NCBI RefSeq assembly: GCF_014206815.1
Contig: NZ_JACHNP010000002.1
Location: forward strand, 496,001-560,000
Source of the DNA: Xanthomonas sp. F10
GTDB taxonomy: Bacteria; Pseudomonadota; Gammaproteobacteria; Xanthomonadales; Xanthomonadaceae
Direction of reading: 5' to 3'
DNA: 64,000 nt
In this document: positions 8,860-19,187 of the stretch, in pieces
Position numbering within the stretch: the first letter of the stretch is position 1
Layout of the letters: each line of letters starts with the position of its first letter
Position numbers and translations under genes: made by a program
The notes under the pieces: model-generated
What the model was told of the DNA's origin: nothing
Database searches by the model: none
The model's input: only the letters and a program-made list of their open reading frames with translations

Positions 8860-8975
8860 TTCCTTGCATTGGCTGGCCTGGTTGCGGCCTCGTGCCTTCC
8901 ATTGGCGCCCCTGAATGGTGATGACGGCGGCCACGGGGCAGGCGACAATGCCATACTCGTCTTTGGGGAGACGTC

Positions 8976-9557
8976 ATGCACCAAGCACCACCGCGGTCCA
9001 GCTTTGTCACCATCCTGGCCTGGATCTTCATCGCACTCTCTGGTTTCGGAACGGTGGTCGGCGTCATGCAGATCTTCGTTCTGTTTGCCGTGTTCGATCA
9101 CGTGCAGTTCGCCGATCTGGCAAGGAGGCTTCCGCCAGGGATGCCGCCCACGACGGCCTTCATTTTTTCCAACTTTCGTTGGTTGTTTCTTGGAACTGTG
9201 CTGTTTTCGGCGTGGACCCTGGCGAGTTCGATCGGGCTTCTGCGGCGGCTGAACTGGGCGCGGTGGTGCTTCATCGGTGCCATGGTGCTGGTGATCGCAT
9301 GGAATCTGGGCGGCGCAGTCGTGCAGGTGCAGATGATCGGGTTCATGCAGCAACAGCTCGCGGTTGCGCAGATGCACGGCGCGCCGGATATGCAGCCGAT
9401 GATGTGGGCCATGGCGGCGATCGGCGTGGTGTTTGCTGCGGTCTTCGTCGTCCTGCATGGCTGGATCATCGCGCGCTTGCTTTCACGACCTGTCGCTGCC
9501 GAGTTTCGACGTTCATTGCCGACGGTGGGCGGCAGCGGCGCGCCACCGAGGCGTTGA
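8976..9557 (+). CDS. Predicted integral membrane protein (hypothetical)
   Basis: A 193-aa protein with four likely membrane spans: residues about 10-35, 62-85, 92-115 and 140-165. The loop between spans three and four is Met/Gln-rich (MIGFMQQQLAVAQMHGAPDMQPMMWAM). The C-terminal tail is short, basic and probably cytosolic. The ATG has a GGGGAGA Shine-Dalgarno sequence eight bases upstream. No family is recognised with certainty. It may form a small transcription unit with the neighbouring short genes. Confidence 0.7.
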   Translation: MHQAPPRSSFVTILAWIFIALSGFGTVVGVMQIFVLFAVFDHVQFADLARRLPPGMPPTTAFIFSNFRWLFLGTVLFSAWTLASSIGLLRRLNWARWCFIGAMVLVIAWNLGGAVVQVQMIGFMQQQLAVAQMHGAPDMQPMMWAMAAIGVVFAAVFVVLHGWIIARLLSRPVAAEFRRSLPTVGGSGAPPRR

Positions 9558-9609
9558 TCTGCAGTTTTTCGTGTTTTGCGGTAACGGTGCTTCAGGCAGG
9601 GGGGGCTCC

Positions 9610-9942
9610 ATGTTGTGTGCGGAGTGGTTCGCATCGAAATGGCGATGGCTCAAGTGATTCGCGGGCGCCGCCGGGCTGGGAAGCGCGCTCATCGTCGCTG
9701 GCTGGAGCGCGGAGCACGAAGTGATTGTCGCTGTCGGAGGGCTGCTGGTGGTGCCGCTTCTCATCTGGCTGTTCATCATTCCGATCCTGCATTGGAAGGA
9801 CCGCTGTGTGGGCGAACGCAGTGGCGCGTGGGGTGCACTGCTGGTGTTGGAGACTTCAAACTGGTCGAAAATGCTCTATTGGTATCGACATGTGCTGTCC
9901 GATTGGCGGCGCACGGGGCGCTACGAGCATGTGCCGCGATGA
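9610..9942 (+). pseudogene. Small membrane protein interrupted by an in-frame TGA
   Basis: The frame beginning at the ATG at 9610, preceded by AGGGGGG, encodes MLCAEWFASKWRWLK and then meets TGA at 9655-9657. The same frame continues without another stop as FAGAAGLGSALIVAGWSAE, a hydrophobic segment VIVAVGGLLVVPLLIWLFII, and a Trp-rich tail to 9942. The stop therefore looks like a nonsense mutation in a gene of about 110 codons. An alternative is reinitiation at the GTG at 9721, which would give 73 aa. No family is recognised. From 9943 to 10239 I see no gene I can support. Confidence 0.5.
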
Positions 9943-10239
9943 GGGTGTCCGCTGCGTGAGGGTTCCCTTCCTCGTTCGGCCAGAGATTCACGACCAGCGG
10001 CACGTGATGCGCTGTCGCTCGACGGGTCGCTCTGCAATACGCGCACTTCGCATCGTTCGCACTCGCTTGCCACCTGCCTTGCGGCGCGCAGCGGTGCTCG
10101 GCGCCATCGTGGCGATGCTGCTGCTATGGAGGGTGGCGATTGCGTGGGTCTTCCTGCGGTGCTAACACTGCCCGCCTCGGCGCATGCGCGCCGGGGCCGC
10201 GGTCCGCGGCGCCACGGACCACGCCACCAGGGGACTTCG

Positions 10240-10626
10240 ATGACCGATCCGTACAATTCCTCGCCGCCGCGCGCGGTGGCGGCTTCGCCGCTCACCGATG
10301 CGATGGTGACCACCGCGCCGGAGCTTCCCGGTTACCGCATCGTGCGCAACCTGGGCATCGTGCGCGGCATCACCGTGCGCTCGCGCTCCATCGTCGGCAA
10401 TTTCCTGGGTGGGCTGCAGACCATCTTCGGCGGCAATATCACCATCTACACCCAACTGTGCGAGCAGGCGCGCCTGGAGACCTACCGGGACATGCTGCAG
10501 CACGCGCGGCAGATGGGCGGCAACGCCATCGTTGCGGTGCGCTACGACGCCACCGAGTTGATGGCCGGGCTGACCGAGGTGCTGTGCTACGGCGCGGCCG
10601 TGGTCGTGGAGCCGCACCCGCGCTGA
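10240..10626 (+). CDS. YbjQ/UPF0145-family heavy-metal-binding-domain protein
   Basis: A 128-aa protein of the YbjQ type, a small pentamer-forming alpha/beta family of unknown function. The signature [21 protein letters not shown] is followed by [27 protein letters not shown] and a C-terminal strand [12 protein letters not shown]. It has about 25 extra N-terminal residues compared with the usual length near 105. The ATG at 10240 has AGGGGA upstream. It is convergent with the sensor kinase gene. Confidence 0.88.
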   Translation: MTDPYNSSPPRAVAASPLTDAMVTTAPELPGYRIVRNLGIVRGITVRSRSIVGNFLGGLQTIFGGNITIYTQLCEQARLETYRDMLQHARQMGGNAIVAVRYDATELMAGLTEVLCYGAAVVVEPHPR

Positions 10627-10660
10627 GCCGATCGGTGCGGCGGTGTGGGGCAGGCCCGGC

Positions 10661-12172
10661 TCAGCCGCCCACCGCCTGGCACGGCAGCCGCACGCTGACC
10701 CGCAGGCCGCCCTCGGGGCGGTTGTCCAGGGCGATCTGGCCGCCGTGCGCCAGCACGATGCTGTGCGCCACCGACAGGCCCAGGCCGATGCCGCCGGTGT
10801 CGCGGTTGCGCGAGTTCTCGCCGCGGAAGAACGGCAGGAACAGCTTCTCGCGCTGCGCGGGATCGATCCCGGGGCCGTCGTCGTCGATCCACAGCAGGCA
10901 CTCGCCGGCGTCGTGACGCAGCTGCAGGCGCGCGCGCTTGCCGTACTTCAGCGCGTTCTCCACCAGGTTCATCACCATGCGCCGCAGCGACAGCGAGTCG
11001 CCGTCGAGGGTGATGGCGTCGCCGAGCAGCAGGACCACGTCGGCGCCGGTGTCGCTGGCGTCGTCGACCACGCTCTCCACCAGCAGGCGGAAATCCAGGG
11101 GCGAGCGGGTGCCGCGGCGGCTGTCGTTGTGGATGAAGTCCAGCGCCGCGGAGATCATTGCCTTCATCTCGTCGATGTCGGCCATGGTCTTCTCGCGCAG
11201 CGGCGACTGCAGGTTCTCCAGGCGGAACGCCAGCCGCGCCAGCGGCGTGCGCAGGTCGTGGGCGATGGCCGCGACCATGTGCGTGCGCTCGTTGATCAGC
11301 CGGTTCAGGCGCGCCTGCATGGCGTTGAACGAGTCGGCGGCCTGCACGATCTCGCTGGGGCCGCTGCGCCGCAGCGGCTGCGCGTCGGGGTTGCGCCCGA
11401 GCTGGTCGGCCGCCTCGGCGAAGCGCCGGATCGGCGCCGACAGCGCCCGCGAGAACCACCAGGCCAGCGGCAGCATCGCCAGCATGCCGACCAGGAACAG
11501 CATCACCACCTGGGTCTTGAACGCGTTGGAGAAGCGGCGCGGCGGCGACATCACGCTGCGCCAGTGTCCATCGGGCTGGCGCAGCGCCGCGGTGAAGCCA
11601 TCCAGCAGCGGCACCGCCGGGGCGAAGCCACGTTCGCGCCAGCCCACTGCGCGCATGGTCGCGCCAAACGCCTCGGTGCGCGGTGCCTCGCCCGGTGCCG
11701 GTGGCGGCTCCAGCGGCGGTGGTTGCTGCGCGTCGGGTGGAGGCGCCAGGTCGTCGGGTGCGGGGATGGCGTCGTCGGCAGCGAGTGCATGCGGTGGCGG
11801 CGGCGGGCGTTCGCCCAGGCGCAGACGCAGGCGCTCCAAACGGCCGTCGCTGTTGCGGTAGAAGCGCACCTGGTCCGGCGCCACCTCCAGCCAGTGCGCC
11901 ATCACCCGTTCGGCATTGCGGTCGCGCACCTGGTCGCGCGCCGGCAGCGGCGCATGCGCCGTGTCCTGCACCTTGAGGGTCTGGGTGCCGGCCGGCATGC
12001 GCGTGCTGAGCAGGGCGATCACTTCCGGCGGGTGCACCGGCATCTCGTAGACCGGGGTGCGCAGCACCAGGGCGATACCGATCAACTGCGCGGTGAGCAG
12101 CGCCACCACCAGCAGCAGGAAGGCGCGGGCGAAGATCGGCACGCCGCGGCGGGCGCGCGTGGGCCCGCTCAC
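10661..12172 (-). CDS. Sensor histidine kinase of an OmpR-type two-component system
   Basis: A 503-aa inner-membrane kinase. One membrane span lies near residues 12-35. A periplasmic domain of about 190 residues follows, containing an unusual Pro-rich stretch between about 135 and 180 (runs of PPPPP and PPPLEPPPAP). The second span is followed by HAMP, the H-box HDLRTPLARL, the N-box NLVENALKYG, and ATP-lid motifs DDDGPGID and GIGLGL. The GTG start overlaps the regulator's TGA (GTGA), indicating translational coupling. The frame is open far upstream across the regulator, but that stretch is antiphase shadow coding. The stimulus is unknown. Confidence 0.9.
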   Translation of the reverse strand: MSGPTRARRGVPIFARAFLLLVVALLTAQLIGIALVLRTPVYEMPVHPPEVIALLSTRMPAGTQTLKVQDTAHAPLPARDQVRDRNAERVMAHWLEVAPDQVRFYRNSDGRLERLRLRLGERPPPPPHALAADDAIPAPDDLAPPPDAQQPPPLEPPPAPGEAPRTEAFGATMRAVGWRERGFAPAVPLLDGFTAALRQPDGHWRSVMSPPRRFSNAFKTQVVMLFLVGMLAMLPLAWWFSRALSAPIRRFAEAADQLGRNPDAQPLRRSGPSEIVQAADSFNAMQARLNRLINERTHMVAAIAHDLRTPLARLAFRLENLQSPLREKTMADIDEMKAMISAALDFIHNDSRRGTRSPLDFRLLVESVVDDASDTGADVVLLLGDAITLDGDSLSLRRMVMNLVENALKYGKRARLQLRHDAGECLLWIDDDGPGIDPAQREKLFLPFFRGENSRNRDTGGIGLGLSVAHSIVLAHGGQIALDNRPEGGLRVSVRLPCQAVGG

Positions 12173-12879
12173 AGGCGGGCGACGCTCGGCAGCAGCATGT
12201 AGCCTTCGTTGCGTACGGTGCGGATCAGTTCGGTCTGCACGCGTTCGTTGATCTTGCGGCGCAGGCGACTGATCTGGCTGTCGATGGCGCGGTCGTAGAC
12301 CTCGGTGTCGCGGCCGCGCGCGTAGTCGAGCAACTGGTCGCGGCTGAGCACGCGCTGCGGGTGCTCGACGAAGGTGCGCAGCAGCGCGAATTCGCCATCG
12401 GAGAGATTGATGAAGATGCCGGTGGGGTCGCGCAGGTCGCGGCGGATCACGTCCAGCCGCCAGCCGGCGAACTCGTAGACGTTGCCGCGCGCTTCCGGCG
12501 GCAGCGTCGCCGCCTGGCTGCGCCGCAGCAGGGCGCGCACCCGCGCCAGCAGTTCGCGCGGATTGCAGGGCTTGGCCAGGTAGTCGTCGGCGCCGACTTC
12601 CAGGCCGATGATGCGGTCGGTGTCGCTGCCCAGCGCGCTGAGCATGATCACCGCCGGTGCGCCGCGCTCGCTGGCGAGCTGGCGGGCGGCGCTGAGGCCG
12701 TCCTCGCCGGGCATCATCACGTCCAGGATCACCAGGTCCGGCTGGCGCTCGGCCATCCGCAGGCGCATCTCCGCCACTGTTTCGGCGGTGTCCACCTGAT
12801 AGCCGTGGTCGCTCAGGAACTCGCTGATGAGTCGGCGCAGATCCGGATCGTCGTCGACGACCAGAATGAAGGATTTCAT
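12169..12879 (-). CDS. Response regulator, OmpR family
   Basis: A 236-aa regulator. The receiver domain starts MKSFILVVDDDPDLRRL, with the phosphoacceptor Asp in LVILDVMMPGEDG near residue 54 and Lys in YLAKPCNPREL. A winged-helix DNA-binding domain covers about 135-232 (LSDGEFALLRTFVEHPQRVLSR, DSQISRLRRKI). The open frame reaches back 63 codons further, but MKSFILVVDDD at 12879 is the family start. It is the first gene of the pair, with the kinase overlapping its stop. The 320 bp upstream contains the divergent frmR regulatory region and no other gene. Confidence 0.93.
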   Translation of the reverse strand: MKSFILVVDDDPDLRRLISEFLSDHGYQVDTAETVAEMRLRMAERQPDLVILDVMMPGEDGLSAARQLASERGAPAVIMLSALGSDTDRIIGLEVGADDYLAKPCNPRELLARVRALLRRSQAATLPPEARGNVYEFAGWRLDVIRRDLRDPTGIFINLSDGEFALLRTFVEHPQRVLSRDQLLDYARGRDTEVYDRAIDSQISRLRRKINERVQTELIRTVRNEGYMLLPSVARL

Positions 12880-13163
12880 GTCCACGATCTTGAGGGGCGG
12901 CCACACGGGAGTCGCCCAGTCTAGACGTGGCCGCGGCTGCCTGGAACTGGGCGCGGGCAGGGACGTGGCCGCCGGAGCCGGGCCCGCGCTTGACCGCATG
13001 GCCATCATAGGCAGCGCCGGCGGCGCGAACATGGCCGGTTCGTGTCTTGTGCCGACACGCGTTGCCATGCGCCGGCACTAGCGCTGTCGCGGCCTCCGGC
13101 GGCGGGGGCCGATCTGGCGGGGCGGCCGCGCGGCGCGGGCATTTCCTTTTTTCGGTCGTGAAG

Positions 13164-13183
13164 ATACTATCCCCCAGTATAGT
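13164..13183. promoter_or_regulatory. Predicted FrmR operator
   Basis: The sequence ATACTATCCCCCAGTATAGT is a dyad: ATACT/AGTAT and ACTAT/ATAGT flank a C-rich centre. FrmR/CsoR-family repressors bind AT-flanked G/C tracts of this kind, and the site lies 18-37 bp before the frmR start, where it would cover the promoter. Formaldehyde would release the repressor (knowledge of the family); binding here is inferred. Confidence 0.75.
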
Positions 13184-13200
13184 TCCTGGGTCCCCATCGC

Positions 13201-14626
<1,426 letters not shown>

Positions 14627-14697
14627 CCCGCAGGTCAGGCCGGCGCGCGGCCGTTTCCGCGCAGTGCAGCGACGCAACGAACCCGGGAGGGGGCAAG

Positions 14698-15270
14698 ATG
14701 AGTACTGTGACGATTCATCCGTCGGTGGATGCCGGCGTGCGTGCCGGCGCGGAGCAGTTCCAGGGCGGCACCCTGGAATGCCACTGCGCCAGCGACAAGG
14801 TAGTGGTGGAAGTGGGGGCACAGACCGCGCACAACCATGCCTGCGGCTGTACCAAGTGCTGGAAGCCGAAGGGCGCGACCTTCTCGGTGGTGGCGGTGGT
14901 GGCGCGCGACAAGGTCAAGGTGACCGCGCACAAGGAGAAACTGAAGGTGGTGGACGAGAGCGCGACCATCCGCCGTCACGCCTGCACCGGCTGCGGCGTG
15001 CACATGTACGGCCGCATCGAGAACACCGAGCATCCGTTCTACGGCCTGGATTTCGTGCATACGGAACTGTCGCCGCAGCAGGGGTGGTCGGCGCCGGGCT
15101 TCGCCGCGTTCGTGTCCTCGATCATCGAGAGCGGTACGCGGCCGGAGGCGATGGACGGGGTGCGCAACCGCCTGCGCGAACTGAAGCTGGAACCGTACGA
15201 CTGCCTGTCGCCGCCGTTGATGGACGCGATCTCCACCCACGTGGCGCGCAAGCACGGCGTGCTGCACTGA
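14698..15270 (+). CDS. gfa: S-(hydroxymethyl)glutathione synthase (glutathione-dependent formaldehyde-activating enzyme)
   Basis: A 190-aa Gfa-family protein said to speed condensation of formaldehyde with glutathione. Zinc-binding cysteine motifs of the fold are visible: [18 protein letters not shown] and [13 protein letters not shown]. The start has a strong GGGAGGGGG ribosome site. It is placed between frmA and frmB, completing the route formaldehyde to S-hydroxymethyl- to S-formylglutathione to formate. Whether Gfa acts as an enzyme or as a glutathione carrier is debated for the family. Confidence 0.94.
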   Translation: MSTVTIHPSVDAGVRAGAEQFQGGTLECHCASDKVVVEVGAQTAHNHACGCTKCWKPKGATFSVVAVVARDKVKVTAHKEKLKVVDESATIRRHACTGCGVHMYGRIENTEHPFYGLDFVHTELSPQQGWSAPGFAAFVSSIIESGTRPEAMDGVRNRLRELKLEPYDCLSPPLMDAISTHVARKHGVLH

Positions 15271-15358
15271 AGTCCGCTGCCGCGCGTCGCCGGTCGACGC
15301 GTCGCGGCATCCCGCCTGCGGCCGGTCGCGGTCGCAGGCCCACATTTCGGAATTGCCC

Positions 15359-16189
15359 ATGGAACGCATCGAACACCACGCCTGCTGCGGCGGCTGGCAG
15401 GACGTCTATCGCCACGACTCGGCCGTGCTCGGCTGCCCCATGCAGGTGGCCGTGTACCTGCCGCCGCAGGCCGAGCATGCCAAACTGCCGGTGCTGTACT
15501 GGCTCAGCGGCCTCACCTGCACCGAGCAGAACTTCATCACCAAGGCCGGCGCGCAGCGCTATGCGGCCGAGCATGGGGTGATCCTGGTCGCCCCCGACAC
15601 CAGCCCGCGCGGCGAGCAGGTCGCCGACGCCGAGGGGTACGACCTGGGCAAGGGCGCCGGCTTCTACGTCAACGCCACCCAGGCGCCGTGGGCCGCGCAC
15701 TACCGCATGTACGACTACGTGGTGCAGGAACTGCCGACGCTGATCGAGGCGCAGTTCCCGCACAACGGCCGCCGCGCCATCAGCGGGCACTCGATGGGCG
15801 GCCACGGCGCCCTGGTGATCGCGCTGAAGAATCCCGGCCGCTACCGCAGCGTGTCGGCGTTCGCGCCGATCGTCGCGCCGAGCCAGGTACCGTGGGGCGA
15901 GAAGGCCTTCACCGCCTACCTGGGCGAGGATCGCGCGCAATGGCAGGCGTACGACGCCAGCGTGTTGATCGGCGGCGCCAGCGAGCACCTGCCGCTGCTG
16001 ATCGACCAGGGCGGCGGCGACGAATTCCTGGACAAGCAGTTGCGCCCGCAGCTGCTGCAGGCGGCCGCCGAGGCCGCCGGCTATCCGCTGACCCTGCGCG
16101 TACAGCCGGGCTACGACCACAGCTACTACTTCATCGGCAGTTTCATCGGCGAGCACATCGCCTTCCACGCGCGCGCGCTGCAGGACTGA
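15359..16189 (+). CDS. frmB: S-formylglutathione hydrolase
   Basis: A 276-aa esterase of the alpha/beta-hydrolase fold that hydrolyses S-formylglutathione to formate and glutathione. The nucleophile elbow is GHSMGGHG near residue 147, and the catalytic His lies in GYDHSYYFI near 256. [10 protein letters not shown] near 55 is a family signature. The frame is open a little further upstream from a TTG at 15353, but the ATG at 15359 gives the normal N-terminus [14 protein letters not shown]. It is the last gene of the cassette; after it there is about 330 bp without a recognisable gene before a tiny reading frame. Confidence 0.96.
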   Translation: MERIEHHACCGGWQDVYRHDSAVLGCPMQVAVYLPPQAEHAKLPVLYWLSGLTCTEQNFITKAGAQRYAAEHGVILVAPDTSPRGEQVADAEGYDLGKGAGFYVNATQAPWAAHYRMYDYVVQELPTLIEAQFPHNGRRAISGHSMGGHGALVIALKNPGRYRSVSAFAPIVAPSQVPWGEKAFTAYLGEDRAQWQAYDASVLIGGASEHLPLLIDQGGGDEFLDKQLRPQLLQAAAEAAGYPLTLRVQPGYDHSYYFIGSFIGEHIAFHARALQD

Positions 16190-16519
16190 ACGCGATGCGC
16201 TGGCGGTCGCGCACGATGCGACCGCCGGGCAGAGTGCCGCGGGCTTGGCGGCGATGCCGGTGCACCCCGTGCCCTCCGGGCTGTCGTCGCTGCCGTGCCG
16301 TGCGGTGGCCGGAGGCGAGCGGCGCAGATGTGGGCTCGCCGGCCTGCACATGACAGCGCGGTGACCGCCACGGCGGCGGCGTGGCCGGTCTCGTAAACAA
16401 ACGTGGGTGCAGTACCACCCGGCGCGCGGATGTGCGATCGCGTTCGCGCCTGCTGAGACGGGCGCTGGCTAGATTCCGCAGGGATCGCCATCGCCACGTC
16501 CCTGGATCGGAGCCGCGCC

Positions 16520-16648
16520 ATGTCTTGCCGTCGCACCCTGCTGCTCCCCTGTCAACGCTGGCGCAGCCCGCTCAGCCCCGTGGCGATGCTCGCCTGCACC
16601 TTGTTCGGCGCCTGCGTGGCGCTGGCGATCGGTGCGGCCACGCCATAG
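16520..16648 (+). CDS. Possible 42-aa membrane mini-protein
   Basis: ATG at 16520 with GGAG eight bases upstream starts a 42-codon frame. It has a basic Cys-containing N-terminus (MSCRRTLLLPCQRW) and one hydrophobic segment (VAMLACTLFGACVALAIGAA). It sits alone in the 680-bp gap between frmB and the MocR-type gene, and nothing else in that gap resembles a gene. It could be a real single-span protein or chance. Confidence 0.3.
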   Translation: MSCRRTLLLPCQRWRSPLSPVAMLACTLFGACVALAIGAATP

Positions 16649-16875
16649 CGCAAGCCGCCGCTGGCTGCCGTCGGTTGGTCCACGCGTGCTGTCGGGCGCC
16701 TCCACTGCGTCGGCGGTGCACCGCGGCCATCGTTGTGGCTGGCCGACACTCGTGTAGATGCAGGTGTAGGGCCCCGCTTGGCAAGCGGGCGGGACGTGGT
16801 GCGGTCACCAGCCAGGTAGACGCTGGCAGCGCGCGCGTCGCCTCGGCACTGCGGCGCGGCGCCGGACGTCCCTTT

Positions 16876-18288
16876 TCAGCGCGGCAGCCGCGCGGCCAGC
16901 GTGCCGAGTTGGCGCATGGCCTGCTCCAGGGCGGGCGTCCAAGGCTGGCCGCAGCTCAGCCGCAGGTGGTCGGCATAGTCGCCGCGGCTGGAGAACAGAT
17001 GCCCGGGCGAGGTGCCGATGCCCTCGGCGAGGGCGGCCTCGAACAAGGCCTGGCCGCTGCCGGCGTCGGCCAGTTGCAGCCACAGCGACAGACCGCCGGC
17101 CGGGTCGCCGATGCGGGTGCCGGCCGGCCAGTGCCGCAGTACCGCCTCGCGCAGGCGCTGGCCGTTGTCGGCCAGGGTGCGGCGCAGCTTGCGCAGGTGG
17201 CGCTCCAGGTCGTGCCGTTCCAGGTAGTCGGCCAGGGCCAGTTGCGGCAGGCTGGCGCCGCCGATGGTGGAGAAGTACTTGGCGCGCACCAGCGCGTCGG
17301 TCCAGGCGCCGCCGAGCAGCCAGCCCACGCGGAGGCCGGGCGCCAGCACCTTGGAGAAGGCGCCGCAGGTGATCACGTTGCCGTGGGTGTCGAAATGGCG
17401 CAGCGGCCGCGGGCGCTGTCCCGACCAGTCGAGTTCGCCATAGATGTCGTCCTCGATCACCACCGTGCCGTGGCGCGCGCAACTCTCCAGCAGGGCGCGC
17501 TTGGCCGGGTCCGGGGTGAGGCTGCCGAGCGGATTGTTGAAGTTCGGCACCAGCACCGCGGCGCGCGCCGGGGTGCGCTGCAGCAGTGCGTCCAGGCGTG
17601 CGGCGTCGATCCCTTGGCCCGGGCGGTTGGGCACTTCCAGTACCTTCAGCCGCAGCGCCGCCACCGCCTGCAGGATGCCGTGATAGGTCGGGGTCTCGAC
17701 CAGCACCACGTCGCCGGGCGCGGTGAGGGTGCGCAGGGCCAGGCTGATCGCTTCCATCGCGCCGGCGGTTACCACCACCTCGTCGGCGGCCACGGCGGTG
17801 GCGCAATGCGCGTAGCGCTGCGCGATTTGCCGGCGCAGCGCGGCATGGCCCTGCGGCGGCGCGTAGTCGAGCGCGGCGCTGCGCTGGCGGCGCAGTTGCC
17901 GCGCCAGTGCGCTGGCCAGGTGCGCGCCGGGCAGCAGCGCCGCGGCCGGCGTGGCGGTGTGCAGCGGCACCAGGTCCAAACGCGCGAGCATGTCCAGCAC
18001 GCCCTGCAGCGCCGGATTGGCGACCGCGCCCGGCGCGCGCCGCCGGGTGGTGGCGCTTGCGCCGGTCGGTTGCGCTGTGGTCGCAGCACGCACGAAGTAG
18101 CCGGAGCGCGGCCGCGCCTGCACCCGGCCTTCGCGTTCCAGTTGCAGGCAGGCTTGCACCGCGGTGGCGGCGCTGATGCCGTGGCCGGCGGCCAGTTGCC
18201 GGATCGACGGCAGGCGCTCGCCGGCGCGCAGCGTGCCCTGCGCGATCTGGTCGCGCAGTTGGTTGGCGAGGGCTTCGTACAGGCGCAT
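16876..18288 (-). CDS. MocR/PdxR-type transcriptional regulator with aminotransferase domain
   Basis: A 470-aa GntR-aminotransferase fusion. Residues about 1-70 form a winged helix (LRDQIAQGTLRAGERLPSIRQLA, HGISAATAVQACLQLEREGRV). After a linker, residues about 110-465 form a fold-type I PLP domain. The PLP lysine is in CGAFSKVLAPGLRVGWLL near residue 310, and NPLGSLTP matches the PLP-ring contact region. Such regulators use PLP or an amino-acid adduct as effector. It is divergent from the PhzF gene with about 107 bp between starts, so the phzF-eamA pair is its likely target (inference from layout). Confidence 0.9.
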   Translation of the reverse strand: MRLYEALANQLRDQIAQGTLRAGERLPSIRQLAAGHGISAATAVQACLQLEREGRVQARPRSGYFVRAATTAQPTGASATTRRRAPGAVANPALQGVLDMLARLDLVPLHTATPAAALLPGAHLASALARQLRRQRSAALDYAPPQGHAALRRQIAQRYAHCATAVAADEVVVTAGAMEAISLALRTLTAPGDVVLVETPTYHGILQAVAALRLKVLEVPNRPGQGIDAARLDALLQRTPARAAVLVPNFNNPLGSLTPDPAKRALLESCARHGTVVIEDDIYGELDWSGQRPRPLRHFDTHGNVITCGAFSKVLAPGLRVGWLLGGAWTDALVRAKYFSTIGGASLPQLALADYLERHDLERHLRKLRRTLADNGQRLREAVLRHWPAGTRIGDPAGGLSLWLQLADAGSGQALFEAALAEGIGTSPGHLFSSRGDYADHLRLSCGQPWTPALEQAMRQLGTLAARLPR

Positions 18289-18395
18289 GCGCCGGCCTCA
18301 TCTGTATCGGTCGATTTGCAGCGTATCTGACTCTGTGCTGGTCGCCCAACCCGGCGCACACTGGCCGTGTCCTATCCGATCCCGCGAGGCCGCGC

Positions 18396-19187
18396 GTGCA
18401 GCTGCCGTTGTTCATCGTCGATGCGTTCACCAGCGTGCGGTTCCGCGGCAACCCGGCCGCGGTGGTGCCGCTGCAGGCGTGGTTGCCGGATGCGCTGATG
18501 CAGGCCATCGCCAGCGAGAACAATCTGTCGGAGACCGCGTTCTTCGTGCGCGAGGCCGATGGCGCGTTCGCGATCCGCTGGTTCTCGCCGCTGCGCGAAG
18601 TGGCGTTCTGCGGCCATGCCACCCTGGCCAGCGCCTTCGTCGTCGCCACCCAGGGCCTGGCGCCGCTGCCGTTGCGGTTCCGCGCCGCGGGTGTCGGCGA
18701 ACTGGCGGTAGATCGCGAAGCCGACGGGCGCTTCGTCCTGCGCTTCCCGAACCAGGCGCCGACCGCGTTGGCGGCGGTGCCGCAGGCCCTCGCGCAGGCC
18801 CTGTCGATCGCGCCGCAGGCGGCGTACCGCAACGCCCAGGCCTATATCGCCGTGTACGCGGACGAAGGCCAGGTCCGCGCGGTGGTGCCGGACCTGGTGC
18901 GGATGCTGGCGCTGGCGCCGCGCGATGTCGCGGTCACCGCGCCTGGCCGCGAGCACGATTTCGTCTCGCGCTATTTCTGGCCGGCCAACGGTGGTGCCGA
19001 GGATCCGGTCACCGGCTCGATACACGCCGCGCTGGCGCCGCTGTGGGCGCAGCGGCTGGGCAAGCGCGACCTGCGTGCGTGGCAGGCCTCGGCGCGCGGC
19101 GGCGAGCTGGAGTGCCGGGTACTGCCGGACCACGTGCAGGTGCGCGGCGCGGCGGTGCAGTACCTGCACGGGAGCATCGCGCTGTGA
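18396..19187 (+). CDS. PhzF-family epimerase/isomerase
   Basis: A 263-aa protein of the diaminopimelate epimerase-like fold. The catalytic Glu of PhzF enzymes is at residue 46 in SENNLSETAFF. Other signatures are FRGNPAAVV, EVAFCGHATLAS and EDPVTGSIHAALAPLW. The physiological substrate of most stand-alone PhzF proteins is unknown; phenazine synthesis is not implied because no phz genes are nearby. The start is GTG. It overlaps the following exporter gene by four bases (GTGA), and both are divergent from the MocR-type regulator. Confidence 0.9.
   Translation: MQLPLFIVDAFTSVRFRGNPAAVVPLQAWLPDALMQAIASENNLSETAFFVREADGAFAIRWFSPLREVAFCGHATLASAFVVATQGLAPLPLRFRAAGVGELAVDREADGRFVLRFPNQAPTALAAVPQALAQALSIAPQAAYRNAQAYIAVYADEGQVRAVVPDLVRMLALAPRDVAVTAPGREHDFVSRYFWPANGGAEDPVTGSIHAALAPLWAQRLGKRDLRAWQASARGGELECRVLPDHVQVRGAAVQYLHGSIAL

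Noticed and set aside
9655-9657. TGA as a selenocysteine codon
   Set aside because: No SECIS-like hairpin is evident, and the protein is a small membrane protein unlike any selenoprotein; a nonsense mutation is simpler.
10007-10165. A 52-codon frame with a hydrophobic end between the pseudogene and the YbjQ gene
   Set aside because: No ribosome site and an Arg-rich, shadow-like first half; not enough to call a gene.
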